A DNA stretch of 64,000 nt from NCBI GenBank assembly GCA_017536205.1, contig JAFXHX010000004.1, positions 62,001 to 126,000 on the forward strand, read 5' to 3'. The stretch is from Clostridia bacterium. GTDB taxonomy: Bacteria > Bacillota > Clostridia > Christensenellales > Borkfalkiaceae. The notes under the pieces were generated by a model. The model was not told the origin of the DNA. It saw only the letters and a list, made by a program, of their open reading frames with translations, and searched no databases. The translations under genes and the position numbers were made by a program. Below, one piece after another: positions 50,884 to 59,023 of this stretch (its first letter is position 1; each line of letters opens with the position of its first letter).

Positions 50884-51156
50884 ATGTTTTTAATTAAATT
50901 ATTTGCTCATAAGAAAGGTGTTGGTAGTTCAAGAAACGGTCGTGATAGCGAAGCAAAACGCTTAGGTATCAAACGTGCCGATGGTCAAAAAGTAACCGCA
51001 GGTTCAATTTTAGTTCGTCAACGTGGAACTAAGTTCTACCCAGGTCAAGGCGTTGGTCTTGGTAAAGACTATACCATTTTCGCCACCGTTAACGGCGTTG
51101 TTCGTTTCGAAAGGCTTGGTAAAGACCGTAAGCAAGTTTCGGTTTACGAAATCTAA
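50884..51156 (+). CDS. rpmA: 50S ribosomal protein L27 with cleavable N-terminal extension
   Basis: The 90-residue protein starts [20 protein letters not shown]. The FAHKKG segment corresponds to the Firmicutes L27 pro-sequence (x-x-F-A/AxKKG) removed by the Prp cysteine protease so that the mature N-terminus reaches the peptidyl-transferase centre. The prp gene (ysxB), normally between rplU and rpmA, is absent: only 2 bases separate the genes. Confidence 0.97.
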   Translation: MFLIKLFAHKKGVGSSRNGRDSEAKRLGIKRADGQKVTAGSILVRQRGTKFYPGQGVGLGKDYTIFATVNGVVRFERLGKDRKQVSVYEI

Positions 51157-51168
51157 TTTTTAAGACAC

Positions 51169-51199
51169 AAAAAAGTGTGGCTCAATGCCACACTTTTTT
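51169..51199 (+). terminator. terminator of rplU-rpmA
   Basis: A 13-bp stem AAAAAAGTGTGGC / GCCACACTTTTTT with loop TCAAT. Confidence 0.92.
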
Positions 51200-51205
51200 A
51201 TTCCC

Positions 51206-51511
51206 GTATAAACTACGCACAAGTTCGTTTACTGCCAACAAGTTGCAACCCCAACAACCGAGCAAGGTTAGTTGTGTCTGCCCCTTGTTGTCGAGCCTGC
51301 TTGTGCTTGTTTCTGCGGGCTTAAAAATATCACTTGCTACAACAACCAAGGTTAATTACGCCCCACGCCTTGACGTCGAGCCTTGTCTTGCTTGGCTCTA
51401 ACGTCTTAAAATACCACTTTATACAACCAAAAAGGTTAGTTGTGCCACCGCCAAACTCACGAGCCTTCTAAAACACGCTTCTAACGGCTTAAATAGAGCG
51501 TTGCTACAACT
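51206..51511 (+). repeat. dispersed modular repeat, copy 5, mosaic array of three units
   Basis: Box A (GTATAAAC..GCACAAGTTCGTTTACTG, 51206-51234) is followed by hairpin CAACAACC / GGTT-A-GTTG with loop GAGCAA (51252-51274). Three box B units begin at about 51292, 51376 and 51459 (spacing 84 and 83 bp). The second unit reads like copy 4 (AATTACG..CGCCTTGACGTCGAGCC) and the third like copy 3 (GGTTAGTTGTGCCACCGCCA). So the array is a mosaic of family variants. The remaining bases to 51595 are a leader with a TATAAT (51575-51580) for the XRE gene. Confidence 0.75.
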
Positions 51512-51595
51512 TGCACTATTTAGTACGAGCAAAATGCTTTATTTGCTAGCGTTTTTGAGAAAAAATTGCTACAATATAATAAAAGGGGAAATAAA

Positions 51596-51913
51596 ATGAT
51601 ATTGCGCACTTTAAGATTAGAAAAAGCCGTTACTCAACAAGAAGTTGCCAACAATTTAGGTGTTAAGCGATACACTTACGCAAAGTGGGAACAAGGCAGG
51701 TCAGAGCCTTCCGTTACCGACTTAATTAAACTTTGCGAATATTTTAATTGCACGTTTGAGTATTTAGTTGGTATTGAAAGCGATTGCGCTTTAAACGATT
51801 TTCAAAAAGCAAATCTTACCTATAAAGAAAGTGAGTGTTTAGCGTCTTTTGGATTGCTTACCGAAGAAGAGCAAAACAAAGTTTTAGGCTTTATTAAAGC
51901 GTTACAAAAATAA
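51596..51913 (+). CDS. XRE-family transcriptional regulator
   Basis: The product has 105 residues from the ATG at 51596 after AGGGGAAA. The N-terminal HTH reads LRTLRLEKAVTQQEVANNLG, KRYTYAKWEQGRSEPS, then FNCTFEYLVGIES. The C-terminal 40 residues (LTEEEQNKVLGFIKALQK) are a helical oligomerisation tail. Target unknown; no neighbouring operator was recognised. Monocistronic. Confidence 0.85.
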   Translation: MILRTLRLEKAVTQQEVANNLGVKRYTYAKWEQGRSEPSVTDLIKLCEYFNCTFEYLVGIESDCALNDFQKANLTYKESECLASFGLLTEEEQNKVLGFIKALQK

Positions 51914-51920
51914 TTTATTA

Positions 51921-51948
51921 AAAAAGCAGTGGAGAGCCACTGCTTTTT
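51921..51948. terminator. bidirectional terminator
   Basis: AAAAAGCAGTGG / CCACTGCTTTTT with loop AGAG; same stem as at 14779-14806. Confidence 0.9.
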
Positions 51949-51952
51949 AACG

Positions 51953-52789
51953 TTAAAAAGTTAAAGTTTCGCCGTTATCGGCGTTTTGAAAAATTAAATA
52001 GTAACCGTCGCCGTAGGGGGCAAAAGGAGATAGGGGCATAAACCTACAATAAGGCTGTAAACTTGTAGGAACGCTTGAAAAGTTCCCCTTAACGGCGTAG
52101 CATAGGTGGGTAACGCAGTCGTTTTCGCTAATTATTCCAACCGAATAAAACTTTTCACTATCGTAGTTAATTTTGCAAAACCTACTATTTGGCAAAAGTT
52201 TTTCAAGTTCTTCGTTTTTAGGGTAAGAACTTAAAAGTTCTTCTACTTTTTCTTTAACTCCTGCGTAGAAGTTTGCGTTTTCGACTGAATTAGGCTTATC
52301 TTCATATAATAAAGCCCCATTGCTTTCTTGCGCTGTAATTTCTTCTTTTTGCAAAGGTTCGTTGCCGTTAGAAGTTTGGTTAAAAAGGCGTTCCTGTTCA
52401 TAATTTTCCTTATAATAATTTTCGGTGGCAATAAGTTCGTCGTTATAGACTAGGGGCTCTTTTAAACTTAAAAGTTCGTTTAAACTCTTGCCGTTTCCAC
52501 TCAGCCCAAACAAAATAGGCTCGCCGTTTTTGGTAAGCATAGCGCTTGCGCCTTTCTCGCACGAAACATCTAATAATTCCCCCGAAAAGTTAACCTTATT
52601 TATATTTTTAATAACTAAAAAATTGCTTTCTATATAAATAGTAAGCGAATAATCGCTTGTAAAATCGGCGCTAAAAAGTTCACCGCTTATGGTAGTTAGG
52701 TTGCCGTTACTTTCAAGCCTTAAAAGGCATTTTTCGTTAGCAGTATTAGTTGCGCTTAATAGTAAAACGCGTTTATAATAGCCGTTCAT
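51953..52789 (-). CDS. conserved hypothetical protein
   Basis: The product has 278 residues from the ATG at 52789 (AAAAGGG just upstream); a GTG at 52807 would add six residues. The N-terminal half (MNGYYKRVLLLSATN...) looks beta-rich. A low-complexity Glu/Asn linker follows, then a C-terminal domain with FYAGVKEKVEELLSSYPKNE, LPNSRFCKINYDSEKFYSVG and YCRFMPLSPFAPYGDGYYLI. This arrangement recurs in Clostridia as an uncharacterised protein, from memory. No membrane segments. Function unknown. Confidence 0.65.
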   Translation of the reverse strand: MNGYYKRVLLLSATNTANEKCLLRLESNGNLTTISGELFSADFTSDYSLTIYIESNFLVIKNINKVNFSGELLDVSCEKGASAMLTKNGEPILFGLSGNGKSLNELLSLKEPLVYNDELIATENYYKENYEQERLFNQTSNGNEPLQKEEITAQESNGALLYEDKPNSVENANFYAGVKEKVEELLSSYPKNEELEKLLPNSRFCKINYDSEKFYSVGIISENDCVTHLCYAVKGNFSSVPTSLQPYCRFMPLSPFAPYGDGYYLIFQNADNGETLTF

Positions 52790-52913
52790 ATACCCTTTTG
52801 GGAACACCCCGTTTATAATATATAGTTTTTAGCGCGCAAAAATAACGCTTTTTGAAAAAACGGCACTAATTTTGTAAAATATGTAAAATACCTTAAAAAA
52901 TATCAAAAAGGTG

Positions 52914-52942
52914 TTTACAAGTTGACGGGTTTATGCTAAAAT
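52914..52942 (+). promoter_or_regulatory. promoter of pckG
   Basis: TTTACA (52914-52919), 17-bp spacer, TAAAAT (52937-52942) with an extended-10 TG. Confidence 0.7.
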
Positions 52943-52962
52943 AATAAAAGAGAAAAATCGGG

Positions 52963-52981
52963 CGTTTACTTTAAGTAAACG
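52963..52981. promoter_or_regulatory. 19-bp palindrome in the pckG leader
   Basis: CGTTTACTT-T-AAGTAAACG lies about 15 bp after the predicted transcription start and 40 bp before pckG. It could be an operator that blocks elongation or initiation, or a leader hairpin. Confidence 0.5.
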
Positions 52982-53020
52982 GTAACGTTTTTACCATTAA
53001 AATATTTTGGAGGAATTGAA

Positions 53021-54796
53021 ATGACTACAAACAAAAACGTTTTAAAGTTCGTTGACGAAGCAGTTGCGCTTTGCAAACCTGCTAACGTCGTATGGATTAC
53101 CGGCGAAGAGGCTCAACTTGAAGAACTTCGTAAAGAAGCACTCGCTACCGGCGAACTTATTAAACTCAATGAAGAAAAACTTCCTGGTTGCTACCTTCAC
53201 CGTTCTGACCCGAACGACGTAGCACGTGTTGAAGGCAGAACTTTCATCTGCTGTGACAATAAAGAAGACGCAGGCCCCATCAACAACTGGATGGACCCCA
53301 AAGAAGCATACGAAAAAGTAGGCGCTATCTTCGATGGTAGCATGAAAGGCAAAACCATGTACGTTATTCCCTATTCAATGGGCGCAGTTGGTTCTACTTT
53401 CAGTAAAGTTGGTATTGAAGTTACCGACTCTATCTACGTTGTAGTAAGCATGAAGATTATGACTAGAATCGGCACTAAGGTTTTAGAAGTTCTTGGTGAT
53501 AGCAACGACTTCGTTCGTGGTTTACACTCAAAGGCAGACCTTGACCCTGAAAAGAGATATATTCTTCACTTCCCACAAGACAATACCATTTGGTCTGTTA
53601 ACTCGGGTTACGGCGGAAACGTTTTATTAGGTAAAAAGTGCTTTGCGCTCCGTATCGCATCTTACCAAGGTAAGAACGAAGGCTGGATGGCAGAACACAT
53701 GCTTATCGTTGGTATTCAAAACCCCCAAGGCGAAATCAACTACATTACTGCTGCTTTCCCCTCGGCTTGTGGTAAAACCAACCTTGCAATGCTTATTCCC
53801 CCCAAGTCATATTTAGAAAAAGGCTATAAAGTATGGTGCGTAGGCGACGATATCGCTTGGCTCCGCGTTGGTAAAGACGGTAGACTTTGGGCTATCAACC
53901 CCGAAAACGGTTTCTTCGGCGTTGCTCCTGGTACCAACAAAAAGTCTAACCCCAACGCTTTATATTCAACTATGAAAAACACCATTTTCACCAACGTTGC
54001 GTTAGACCCTGAAACTAACACCGTTTGGTGGGAAGCAATGGAAAAAGACACGGCAGACAAGAAAAAGCCCGCTTACCTTATTGACTGGAAGGGCAATCCT
54101 TGGACTCCTGATAGCGACGTTAAAGCCGCTCACCCCAACAGCCGTTTCACTGCTCCTGCAATCAACTGCCCATGCATTTCTAGCGAATTCGAAGCACCAG
54201 AAGGCGTTCCCGTAACCGCTATCGTATTCGGTGGTCGTCGTGCTAAAACTGCTCCGCTCGTATATCAATCGAGAGATTGGAATAGCGGTGTATTCGTAGG
54301 CTCGATTATGGCTTCTGAAACTACTGCTGCGGCAACCGGCGCAGTAGGCGTAGTTCGTCGTGACCCCATGGCAATGCGTCCTTTCGTTGGTTACAATATG
54401 GCAGACTACTTTGCTCACTGGATTGAAATGGGTAAAAAGACTGCTAACCAACCCAAAATCTTCAACGTTAACTGGTTTAGAACGGACGATGAAGGCAACT
54501 TCATTTGGCCTGGTTTTGGTGACAACCTTCGTGTTCTTGAATGGATTATTAAACGTTGCAAGGGCGAAGTTGACGCTAAAGAAGTAGCAATCGGTTACGT
54601 TCCCAACGCTGAAGACATCAATATCGACGGCCTTGATATCGACGTTGACACCGTTAAAGAACTCCTTTCGGTTGACAAAGAAACTTGGCTTGAAGAAGTT
54701 AAGGGCATTAAAGAGTTCTATGCTCAATTTGGTGAAAGACTTCCCAAAGAACTTGCAGATGAACTTGCTAAACTTGAAGCAAACCTTTCTAAATAA
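53021..54796 (+). CDS. pckG: phosphoenolpyruvate carboxykinase (GTP)
   Basis: The 591-residue enzyme interconverts oxaloacetate + GTP with PEP + CO2 + GDP. The GTP-type kinase loop AAFPSACGKTNLAML has the reactive Cys250 and Lys252. VKAAHPNSRFTAPAINCPC, GRRAKTAPLVYQSRDWNSG and the start HRSDPNDVARVEGRTF are further PCK-GTP signatures. In fermenting anaerobes it usually runs toward oxaloacetate, feeding fumarate and succinate. GGAGG precedes the ATG. Confidence 0.97.
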   Translation: MTTNKNVLKFVDEAVALCKPANVVWITGEEAQLEELRKEALATGELIKLNEEKLPGCYLHRSDPNDVARVEGRTFICCDNKEDAGPINNWMDPKEAYEKVGAIFDGSMKGKTMYVIPYSMGAVGSTFSKVGIEVTDSIYVVVSMKIMTRIGTKVLEVLGDSNDFVRGLHSKADLDPEKRYILHFPQDNTIWSVNSGYGGNVLLGKKCFALRIASYQGKNEGWMAEHMLIVGIQNPQGEINYITAAFPSACGKTNLAMLIPPKSYLEKGYKVWCVGDDIAWLRVGKDGRLWAINPENGFFGVAPGTNKKSNPNALYSTMKNTIFTNVALDPETNTVWWEAMEKDTADKKKPAYLIDWKGNPWTPDSDVKAAHPNSRFTAPAINCPCISSEFEAPEGVPVTAIVFGGRRAKTAPLVYQSRDWNSGVFVGSIMASETTAAATGAVGVVRRDPMAMRPFVGYNMADYFAHWIEMGKKTANQPKIFNVNWFRTDDEGNFIWPGFGDNLRVLEWIIKRCKGEVDAKEVAIGYVPNAEDINIDGLDIDVDTVKELLSVDKETWLEEVKGIKEFYAQFGERLPKELADELAKLEANLSK

Positions 54797-54801
54797 TTAA
54801 A

Positions 54802-54827
54802 AAGCGCCACCTTAAAGGTGGCGTTTT
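54802..54827 (+). terminator. terminator of pckG
   Basis: CGCCACC / GGTGGCG with a 5-nt loop, flanked by A-run and T-run. Confidence 0.85.
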
Positions 54828-54883
54828 AACCCTAAAGATGAAATGCACCGATAGTTCGGCGTCATACGATTATGAGGTAATAT

Positions 54884-55669
54884 ATGGAAAATAAATTGTG
54901 TTTCGTTTTAGGCGCCGGTGGCGCAAGGGGTATTTCGCATATCGGCTTTTTACAGGCAATGGAAGAAAACGGCATTAAGCCCGACTGTATTGCAGGTTGC
55001 TCAATGGGCTCGGTAGTAGGCGCGTGCTACGCCAACGGTATGAAGCCCATCGATATGATGAAAATAGTTGAAGAATTAAAGTTTCAAGATATCGTTGACG
55101 TTTCGCCGTTCCCGTTTACTAAAAAGAGCATTTTGCACTCGGTAAAGTTAAGAAATAAACTTGAAAGCGTTATAGGAAACGTTGAGTTTAAAGACCTTAA
55201 AATACCTTTTGAGTGCGTTGCGGCAGATATTGCGTCTGGTAGGCTTATAACCTTAAAAGAAGGTAGCGTTGCCGAAGCGGTTAGGGCAAGTTCGGCAATT
55301 CCCGCAATTTTTCACCCCGTTGAAAAAGACGGTATGGTGCTAGTTGACGGTGCGCTTTATATGTCGTTACCTATGAACTGCGTTAACGATTTTGGCGCAA
55401 ACAAAGTCGTGGTGGTTGACGTTTTAGGCAAGTTAAGACCTTATAAGCCAACCAAAAACTTGCTCGACCATATTTTGCGTATGGTTGACGCAAACACCTA
55501 CTTTTTGGCAAAGCGCCATCTTCACGCTTTTAAGCACGACGTTTTAATTAGGCCTGACCTTGGCGATATGAGCCAGTATAAAGTTGAAAAACTTCACTTT
55601 GCTTACGAACAAGGTTATAAAGCGGGTATCGAAAATCTTGAAAAAATTAAAAAAATGCTTGACAAATAA
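54884..55669 (+). CDS. patatin-like phospholipase family protein
   Basis: The 261-residue serine lipase opens with VLGAGGARGISHIGFLQAME (oxyanion-hole DGGGxxG variant). The nucleophile elbow is GCSMGSVVGA (GxSxG) and the catalytic Asp lies in LVDGALYMSLP (DGA), making a Ser-Asp dyad. It resembles RssA/YlbK. Cytosolic; probably acts on membrane lipids. It may be co-transcribed with the SGNH hydrolase 36 bases downstream. Confidence 0.88.
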   Translation: MENKLCFVLGAGGARGISHIGFLQAMEENGIKPDCIAGCSMGSVVGACYANGMKPIDMMKIVEELKFQDIVDVSPFPFTKKSILHSVKLRNKLESVIGNVEFKDLKIPFECVAADIASGRLITLKEGSVAEAVRASSAIPAIFHPVEKDGMVLVDGALYMSLPMNCVNDFGANKVVVVDVLGKLRPYKPTKNLLDHILRMVDANTYFLAKRHLHAFKHDVLIRPDLGDMSQYKVEKLHFAYEQGYKAGIENLEKIKKMLDK

Positions 55670-55705
55670 AGTGTTATATAGTTTGAGTTTTAAAAGGTAT
55701 AAATT

Positions 55706-56839
55706 ATGGGTATAGAAAAATACGATAGTAATTTTAGCGTGGGTGGAACTATTCCTAGCACTAACGTTTACTTTAATGCTCTAGATATAAAAAACGCCCT
55801 ATATGGCGTTTTTTATGACCATAGCGAAGGGCTTTATCGCCGTTTGCCAAAATCTATTTCTTCAAAGATAAGCGAAGCAATAGAGTATACTGCAAAGTGC
55901 ACGGCTGGCGGTAGGCTTAAACTAAAAACCAACTCGCCGTATATTTCAGTAAAAGCCGTTTTAAAAAACGATAACGCGCTTTCGGTTATGACGGCTTGCA
56001 GTCAATTTGGATTTTCTGTAATTGAAAATCAAGTTTCGCATGCAACCGTGCACGCAGACGTAAACAAAGTTTTAAAGAGTGATAGCGAATATTTTACTTT
56101 TGAAGGCGTTAAATATTTATACCCAAAAGATGAGCACGAACTTACAATTTACTTTCCTTTATATGGTAGCGTAAAAGAACTTTACGTTGGCGTTAAAGAA
56201 GGTTGCTTTTTAGAAAAAGGCTCGAATTATCTTCATGAAAAGCCCGTAGTTTTTTACGGCTCGTCTGTAACGCAAGGCGGTTGCGCGTCACGCCCAGACA
56301 CGTGCTACGTTTCTATGCTTAGCGAAATGCTAAACTTTAACTTTATAAACCTTGGTTTTGCGGGAAATTGCCTTGGCGAACTAGAAATTTCAGATTATAT
56401 TGCAAGCCTTGACGCAAGTTGTTACGTTATGGGTTATGATTATAACGCGCCAAACCCAGAATATCTTGAAAAAACACACCTTGCGTTTTATAAAGAACTT
56501 CGCGCTAAAAAGCCAAACGTTCCTATACTTATAATAAGCGGGCCTAGCCCCGATAGAGTTACGGTAAACGTTGACGGAAAAAACGTAACTACCGTAAAAG
56601 GTCTTTTAGAAATAACTGAAAACGACGTTGGCACACGTAGAGCAAGCGTAGTATATCAAACTTATCTTAACGCTAAACAACAAGGTGATGAAAACGTTTA
56701 TTTTATAAACGGCAAAACTTTGCTTGGTGAAGAAGGAAGATATCTTTGCACCGTTGACGGAGCGCACCCTAACGACGTTGGTTTTTACCGTATGGCACAA
56801 ACTATCTACCCTGTGCTTAACAAAATATTAAACAAATAA
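55706..56839 (+). CDS. SGNH/GDSL-family hydrolase
   Basis: The 377-residue protein has a beta-rich N-terminal domain (about 1-170) followed by an SGNH hydrolase domain. Block I is VVFYGSSVTQGGCASRPDTC (GSS instead of GDS), block II includes FINLGFAGNCLGE (Gly), block III MGYDYNAPN (Asn) and block V VDGAHPNDVGFYRM (Asp, His). No signal peptide, so it acts in the cytosol. Likely an esterase or deacetylase on carbohydrate esters. Confidence 0.83.
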   Translation: MGIEKYDSNFSVGGTIPSTNVYFNALDIKNALYGVFYDHSEGLYRRLPKSISSKISEAIEYTAKCTAGGRLKLKTNSPYISVKAVLKNDNALSVMTACSQFGFSVIENQVSHATVHADVNKVLKSDSEYFTFEGVKYLYPKDEHELTIYFPLYGSVKELYVGVKEGCFLEKGSNYLHEKPVVFYGSSVTQGGCASRPDTCYVSMLSEMLNFNFINLGFAGNCLGELEISDYIASLDASCYVMGYDYNAPNPEYLEKTHLAFYKELRAKKPNVPILIISGPSPDRVTVNVDGKNVTTVKGLLEITENDVGTRRASVVYQTYLNAKQQGDENVYFINGKTLLGEEGRYLCTVDGAHPNDVGFYRMAQTIYPVLNKILNK

Positions 56840-56844
56840 AAAAT

Positions 56845-56887
56845 AGCCCCCGTATCATATCAAGATGAACTGCGGTGGGCTTTTTTA
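56845..56887 (+). terminator. terminator after the SGNH gene
   Basis: AGCCC (56845 on) / GGGCT (ending 56881) closes a long loop containing CCG..CGG pairs, followed by six T. Confidence 0.65.
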
Positions 56888-56907
56888 TTTACAAATTAAG
56901 TTAAATT

Positions 56908-57003
56908 AAATAAATCCTTAAATTGCCGTTAGGCAAATAAAACTGCCGAAAGGCAATAAAACTTGTCGCTAGACAAATATCACAAATTAGTAAGGATTTA
57001 TTT
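56908..57003 (+). ncRNA. three-hairpin array inside a 12-13 bp closing stem (candidate structured RNA)
   Basis: AATAAATCCTTA (56909-56920) pairs perfectly with TAAGGATTTATT (56991-57002). Inside lie three short hairpins with four-base GNNA loops: TTGCC-GTTA-GGCAA (56923-56936), TGCC-GAAA-GGCA (56944-56955) and TTGTC-GCTA-GACAA (56963-56976). Identical ATAAAAC linkers separate them. The loops are GNRA-like only on the plus strand, suggesting that strand is the RNA. A further hairpin GTTGCTA..TAGCAAC (57008-57036) and a T-rich stretch follow. No promoter was convincing. Confidence 0.5.
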
Positions 57004-57044
57004 GGTTGTTGCTACTTCCATTTGGGAAATAGCAACTTGCTCCT

Positions 57045-57242
57045 TTATTTTTTTGTGTTTTTATCTATTTTTTTAGAAAGTTCCTCGTGCCGTTTTAAAA
57101 ACAATTTTGCCGAGTTACTAGCCGTAGTTTTTGGGTTTTTGTCAGTTTTTGGCGCTTTTGGTTGAGGCTTTTGTTGTTCGCTAGTTGGACTAAGCGACTT
57201 TGATAATTTGTCTATAACGTCGAATATACCGAACTTTTCCAT
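57045..57242 (-). CDS. small lysine-rich hypothetical protein
   Basis: The 65-residue protein has a perfect AAAGGAG site 8 bases before its ATG, so it is probably real. The N-terminus MEKFGIFDVIDKLSKSLS is amphipathic. The middle is Pro/Lys-rich and disordered (QKPQPKAPKTDKNPKT), and the C-terminus KLFLKRHEELSKKIDKNTKK is a basic helix. No family recognised. It may bind nucleic acid or membrane surfaces; this is a guess. Confidence 0.55.
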   Translation of the reverse strand: MEKFGIFDVIDKLSKSLSPTSEQQKPQPKAPKTDKNPKTTASNSAKLFLKRHEELSKKIDKNTKK

Positions 57243-57293
57243 AAAAACTGCTCCTTTTAGGCAAATAGTTGCGTAATTTTCATAAAAAAATCA

Positions 57294-57322
57294 TTGATTA
57301 TTAAAAAGATTTAGTATATAAT
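57294..57322 (+). promoter_or_regulatory. promoter of the 57397 lipoprotein gene
   Basis: TTGATT (57294-57299), 17-bp spacer, TATAAT (57317-57322). Confidence 0.8.
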
Positions 57323-57396
57323 ATATACGTACGCACTTAAAGTAGAACTTTAATTTGCAATATATTATACTTGCGTTCCATTAAAAGGGAGTTTTT

Positions 57397-58980
57397 ATGA
57401 AAAAATTACTTGCACTTATTATAGCCGTGGTTTCCATTGCTTGTTTCTCGCTTACGGGCTGTTCGGGCGTTAAGCCCCTTAAAGATGTTTCGGGAAACGT
57501 TGAATCGGGCAACGGCACGTTCCTTGTAGAAAAGGGCGCGTATCTTTATTTCGTTAACGGCTTAGGCGACTTTACCGTTACAAATAAAATGGGCGACATT
57601 GAAAAGGGCGCTTTAATGCGCGTTAAAAAAGCAGACCTTGCTAGCCTTTCAACTGCAACGGTAGAAACGGTTATTCCTAAACTCGTAACCACGTCTTCTG
57701 CGACCGACGGTTTTTATATGTATGGCGACTGCGTGTATTTCGCAACCGCTTTCGACGGGAAAGATAAATCGGGTAAAGTAAGAAGCGATTATACCGACTT
57801 CGTTCGTTTCGACCTTATAAAAGCCAAGGCAACTAGAATTACTTACGAAACTAAAAAGGTTACCGATTATACCTTCGTTCAAACGGGAAATGCAGTTACC
57901 CTTGCTTACGTTACTAGCGAAAAGGTTGACGAAGTTGAAACCAAAGGCTTTAAAGCGTATAATGCGTTAAACGGCGAACTTTTAGTTGAAGAAGAAAGCG
58001 TTGCAAGCATTTTAATGCCGTCTTCTTTAGAAGAACCTTACTTAGGCAATTACGTTTTCTATACTAGAAAAGCGCACTCTGAAGCACTCGACCAAGACGA
58101 AGGCTATGAAGAACTTTACCGTTACGCTATGGGCGATAGCGAAAGTGAACTTATTCTTTCGGGCGTTGGCTCTGCCGCTTTAGGTAGAGATAATAACGCT
58201 GATATTCCTAGCGCCAAACTCTTTAAGAAAGACGGGGTTCTTGAAAGCATAACGGGCTTAACCTTTACCCTTATTCAAAACACGGGTAAAGTTCTCGTTT
58301 TCAAAACCACCGATACCGATACTAACTATTCAACTTCTAAGTACTACTACGTTGAACTTGAAAATCAAGGCGCAAAAGTTGCCGACTTTACAGGTAGAAT
58401 ATGCCTTGGCGTTTCAAGCACTTGGCTCGATACTGCAATAACTGCAAGTTCTTATTATAAATCGGCTACCGAGATTTACTACGTTGAATCTTCAACCTAC
58501 GTTGACCACTTAGTTAAGTTCGACTATTCGGCTAACGACCCCTACAACCACGGCAGAACTATTTTAACCGACTCGGTTAAAGGTATGAATATTGCCTTCG
58601 TTGAAGACGGTAAAATGTACTTTATAGAATCGTCTGCCGGCAACTATTACGTTTTAGATTACGCTACCGCAGGCGCAAAGGCTTATAAAGTTAACGGCTC
58701 TGCGTTAAAAACGGCTACCGACTGGTTTAAGCCAAGAGTAATAGATAATTACTTCATCGGCTCGTATAGTGCGTCTATATTTAATAGTTACCTTTACGTT
58801 ATTGATATGACGGGTATCGGTGGCGACGAATACGAAGAAGCAATCAACGCTTACGCATCGCTTGATAGAGATAAGGTAATTGCGCTTAGGGGCACTTTAC
58901 TTGGTAAAATGACCGAAGCCGACCAAACTTCTTACCAAGAAACTTTAGACAAAGACTATCCTTTAAAGGACGAAGAATAA
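57397..58980 (+). CDS. large secreted lipoprotein of unknown function
   Basis: The 527-residue protein has a signal peptide ending in lipobox LTGC (Cys22). The mature part is beta-rich with recurring aromatic-rich strands such as GAYLYFVNGLGDFTV, GFYMYGDCVYFATAF, NYVFYTRKAHSEAL and GKMYFIESSAGNYYVLDYAT, suggesting a beta-propeller like the DUF5050 proteins. The C-terminal 40 residues are helical and charged. Ligand unknown. AAAAGGGAG precedes the ATG. Confidence 0.75.
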   Translation: MKKLLALIIAVVSIACFSLTGCSGVKPLKDVSGNVESGNGTFLVEKGAYLYFVNGLGDFTVTNKMGDIEKGALMRVKKADLASLSTATVETVIPKLVTTSSATDGFYMYGDCVYFATAFDGKDKSGKVRSDYTDFVRFDLIKAKATRITYETKKVTDYTFVQTGNAVTLAYVTSEKVDEVETKGFKAYNALNGELLVEEESVASILMPSSLEEPYLGNYVFYTRKAHSEALDQDEGYEELYRYAMGDSESELILSGVGSAALGRDNNADIPSAKLFKKDGVLESITGLTFTLIQNTGKVLVFKTTDTDTNYSTSKYYYVELENQGAKVADFTGRICLGVSSTWLDTAITASSYYKSATEIYYVESSTYVDHLVKFDYSANDPYNHGRTILTDSVKGMNIAFVEDGKMYFIESSAGNYYVLDYATAGAKAYKVNGSALKTATDWFKPRVIDNYFIGSYSASIFNSYLYVIDMTGIGGDEYEEAINAYASLDRDKVIALRGTLLGKMTEADQTSYQETLDKDYPLKDEE

Positions 58981-58984
58981 AATT

Positions 58985-59010
58985 AAAGTCCACCGATAAC
59001 GGTGGACTTT
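58985..59010 (+). terminator. intrinsic terminator
   Basis: An 11-bp stem AAAGTCCACCG / CGGTGGACTTT with loop ATAA and T-tail, 14 bases before the exonuclease start. Confidence 0.88.
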
Positions 59011-59023
59011 TTACGGAAATAAT

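Noticed and set aside
51177..51401. 74-residue frame through the repeat region after rpmA
   Set aside because: It starts inside the terminator, follows repeat sequence and has no ribosome binding site.
51206..51511. Integron attC array
   Set aside because: No integrase and no GTTRRRY/RYYYAAC core pairs flanking cassettes; the hairpin design differs.
54002..54727. 241-residue antisense frame inside pckG
   Set aside because: It mirrors the codon pattern of pckG, has no ribosome binding site and no recognisable domain.
55659..55682. Promoter for the SGNH hydrolase gene at the end of the patatin gene
   Set aside because: TTGACA is present but the nearest -10-like sequence is only 10-12 bp away, too close.
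56908..57003. tRNA gene
   Set aside because: It has a cloverleaf outline, but the arms are 4-5 bp with 4-nt loops, with no T-loop GTTCGA, no anticodon loop of seven and no CCA-compatible acceptor.
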